Shown here: positions 63,707 through 64,000 of the stretch, in pieces | How positions within the stretch are numbered: the first letter of the stretch is position 1 | Layout of the letters: each line of letters begins with the position of its first letter | Assembly: GCA_963678705.1 (NCBI GenBank) | Contig: OY783205.1 | Location: forward strand, 14,570,001-14,634,000 | Source: Panorpa germanica | Taxonomy: Eukaryota > Arthropoda > Insecta > Mecoptera > Panorpidae | Length of the DNA stretch: 64,000 bases | Direction of reading: 5' to 3' | Notes under the pieces: generated by a model | What the model saw: only the letters and a program-made list of their open reading frames with translations | What the model was told of the DNA's origin: nothing | Database searches by the model: none | Made by a program: the position numbers and the translations under genes

Positions 63707-64000
63707 TTACGAGTTTGACCATTGTACACTAGATATTTGTTTCTTGTAGCTTCTAAGGGATTGGGATGTAATATTTGGGTCTTTGTTTGTATTTTTAATT
63801 TTGTCATCATTAGTTTTATTATATATTGATGTATAGCAGGTATCATTATCATTGTTTTCCATTGTAATATCAGGTGTCTCTTGATTGATTTGCTTTCTGT
63901 TTTTTCCTTGATTAGTTATCTTAAGGTATGTGTCGCTTTCTTCATTGTTAGGTTTCTTTTCTTCTCTTCTTCTTTTTGGAATTGGTTCTTTAGTGGATGT
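63707..64000 (-). CDS. LINE ORF1 (gag-like), C-terminal part
   Basis: The frame is open from the window edge to TAA at 63707-63709, giving 97 residues. They are Lys/Asn-rich and polar, including PKRRREEKKPNNEE and TSQSLRSYKKQISSVQWSNS. This fits the basic tail of a LINE ORF1 nucleic-acid-binding protein. The CCHC knuckles expected further upstream would lie outside the window. It is placed as ORF1 from its strand and its 205-bp distance to ORF2. Confidence 0.65.
   Translation of the reverse strand, partial: TSTKEPIPKRRREEKKPNNEESDTYLKITNQGKNRKQINQETPDITMENNDNDTCYTSIYNKTNDDKIKNTNKDPNITSQSLRSYKKQISSVQWSNS

Larger units (their letters stand above)
59585..64000 (-). mobile_element. I-like LINE, 5' end outside the window
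   Basis: On the minus strand the element has the end of ORF1 (64000-63707), a 205-bp spacer, an uninterrupted ORF2 (63501-59773), a short 3' trailer with GGCTGAATAAGCCAAAGCC (which can form a hairpin) and an A-rich end (poly-T at 59585-59600 on the plus strand). No damage is seen in the visible part. An RNase H domain after the reverse transcriptase points to the I group or a related clade (inference). Confidence 0.85.

Noticed and set aside
58195-63772. Further upstream exons of the vWA-like gene
   Set aside because: I looked for a minus-strand exon ending in phase 2 and found none with a convincing acceptor, donor and reading frame. The next exon probably lies beyond the LINE, outside the window.
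63637-63852. 71-codon minus-strand frame starting with ATG
   Set aside because: It overlaps the ORF1 end in another frame. The frame ending at 63707 is open to the window edge and has the expected basic composition.
1-64000. A novel defence system, gene cluster or CRISPR array
   Set aside because: Nothing of that sort is visible. The window is an insect-like region of repeats with two host genes, and the regular spacings seen belong to transposon-borne or degenerate tandem repeats.

Overview
The window is a piece of an AT-rich animal nuclear genome, almost certainly an insect. Genes are split by GT/AG introns, coding density is very low, and much of the sequence consists of recognisable transposable elements: I-like and other LINEs, mariner, Helitron, IS630-like DNA elements, TIR-bearing non-autonomous elements and tRNA-derived SINEs. 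Nothing in the sequence fixes the insect order. There are no operons, CRISPR arrays or bacterial features.

Two host genes can be supported. The main one is a 13-exon gene on the minus strand (34877-58194, 5' end outside the window). I rebuilt it by hand from splice sites and reading phase. It gives 781 continuous residues: an extracellular protein with an acidic linker, a von Willebrand A-like domain without an obvious MIDAS, six N-glycosylation sequons and a C-terminal hydrophobic tail typical of a GPI-anchor signal. I cannot name its family. A small single-exon gene on the plus strand (33102-33374) encodes a 90-residue protein with two hydrophobic segments and converges tail-to-tail with the large gene.

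Layout. From 1 to 33100 I see no convincing host gene. This part holds two TIR elements with an internal 260-bp tandem repeat (584-1953 and 23214-24323, three versus two units), several copies of four other TIR families (called A, B, D and E here), 3' fragments of two LINE lineages, a degenerate ~40-bp minisatellite (18485-19210) and a ~500-bp GC-rich island (16481-16990). From 33100 to 58200 lie the two genes. The introns of the large gene carry a deleted Helitron inserted inside a family A element, a deleted mariner, an IS630-like transposase remnant, the 5' part of a LINE, and small palindromic elements. From 58200 to the end there is a family D element, then a LINE on the minus strand whose 1242-residue ORF2 (endonuclease, reverse transcriptase, RNase H) is uninterrupted and is preceded by the end of ORF1.

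Most of the interest lies in the history of nested insertions, several of which can be dated relative to each other because filled and empty sites are both present, and in the unfamiliar vWA-like gene. Family letters A-H are labels made up for this window.
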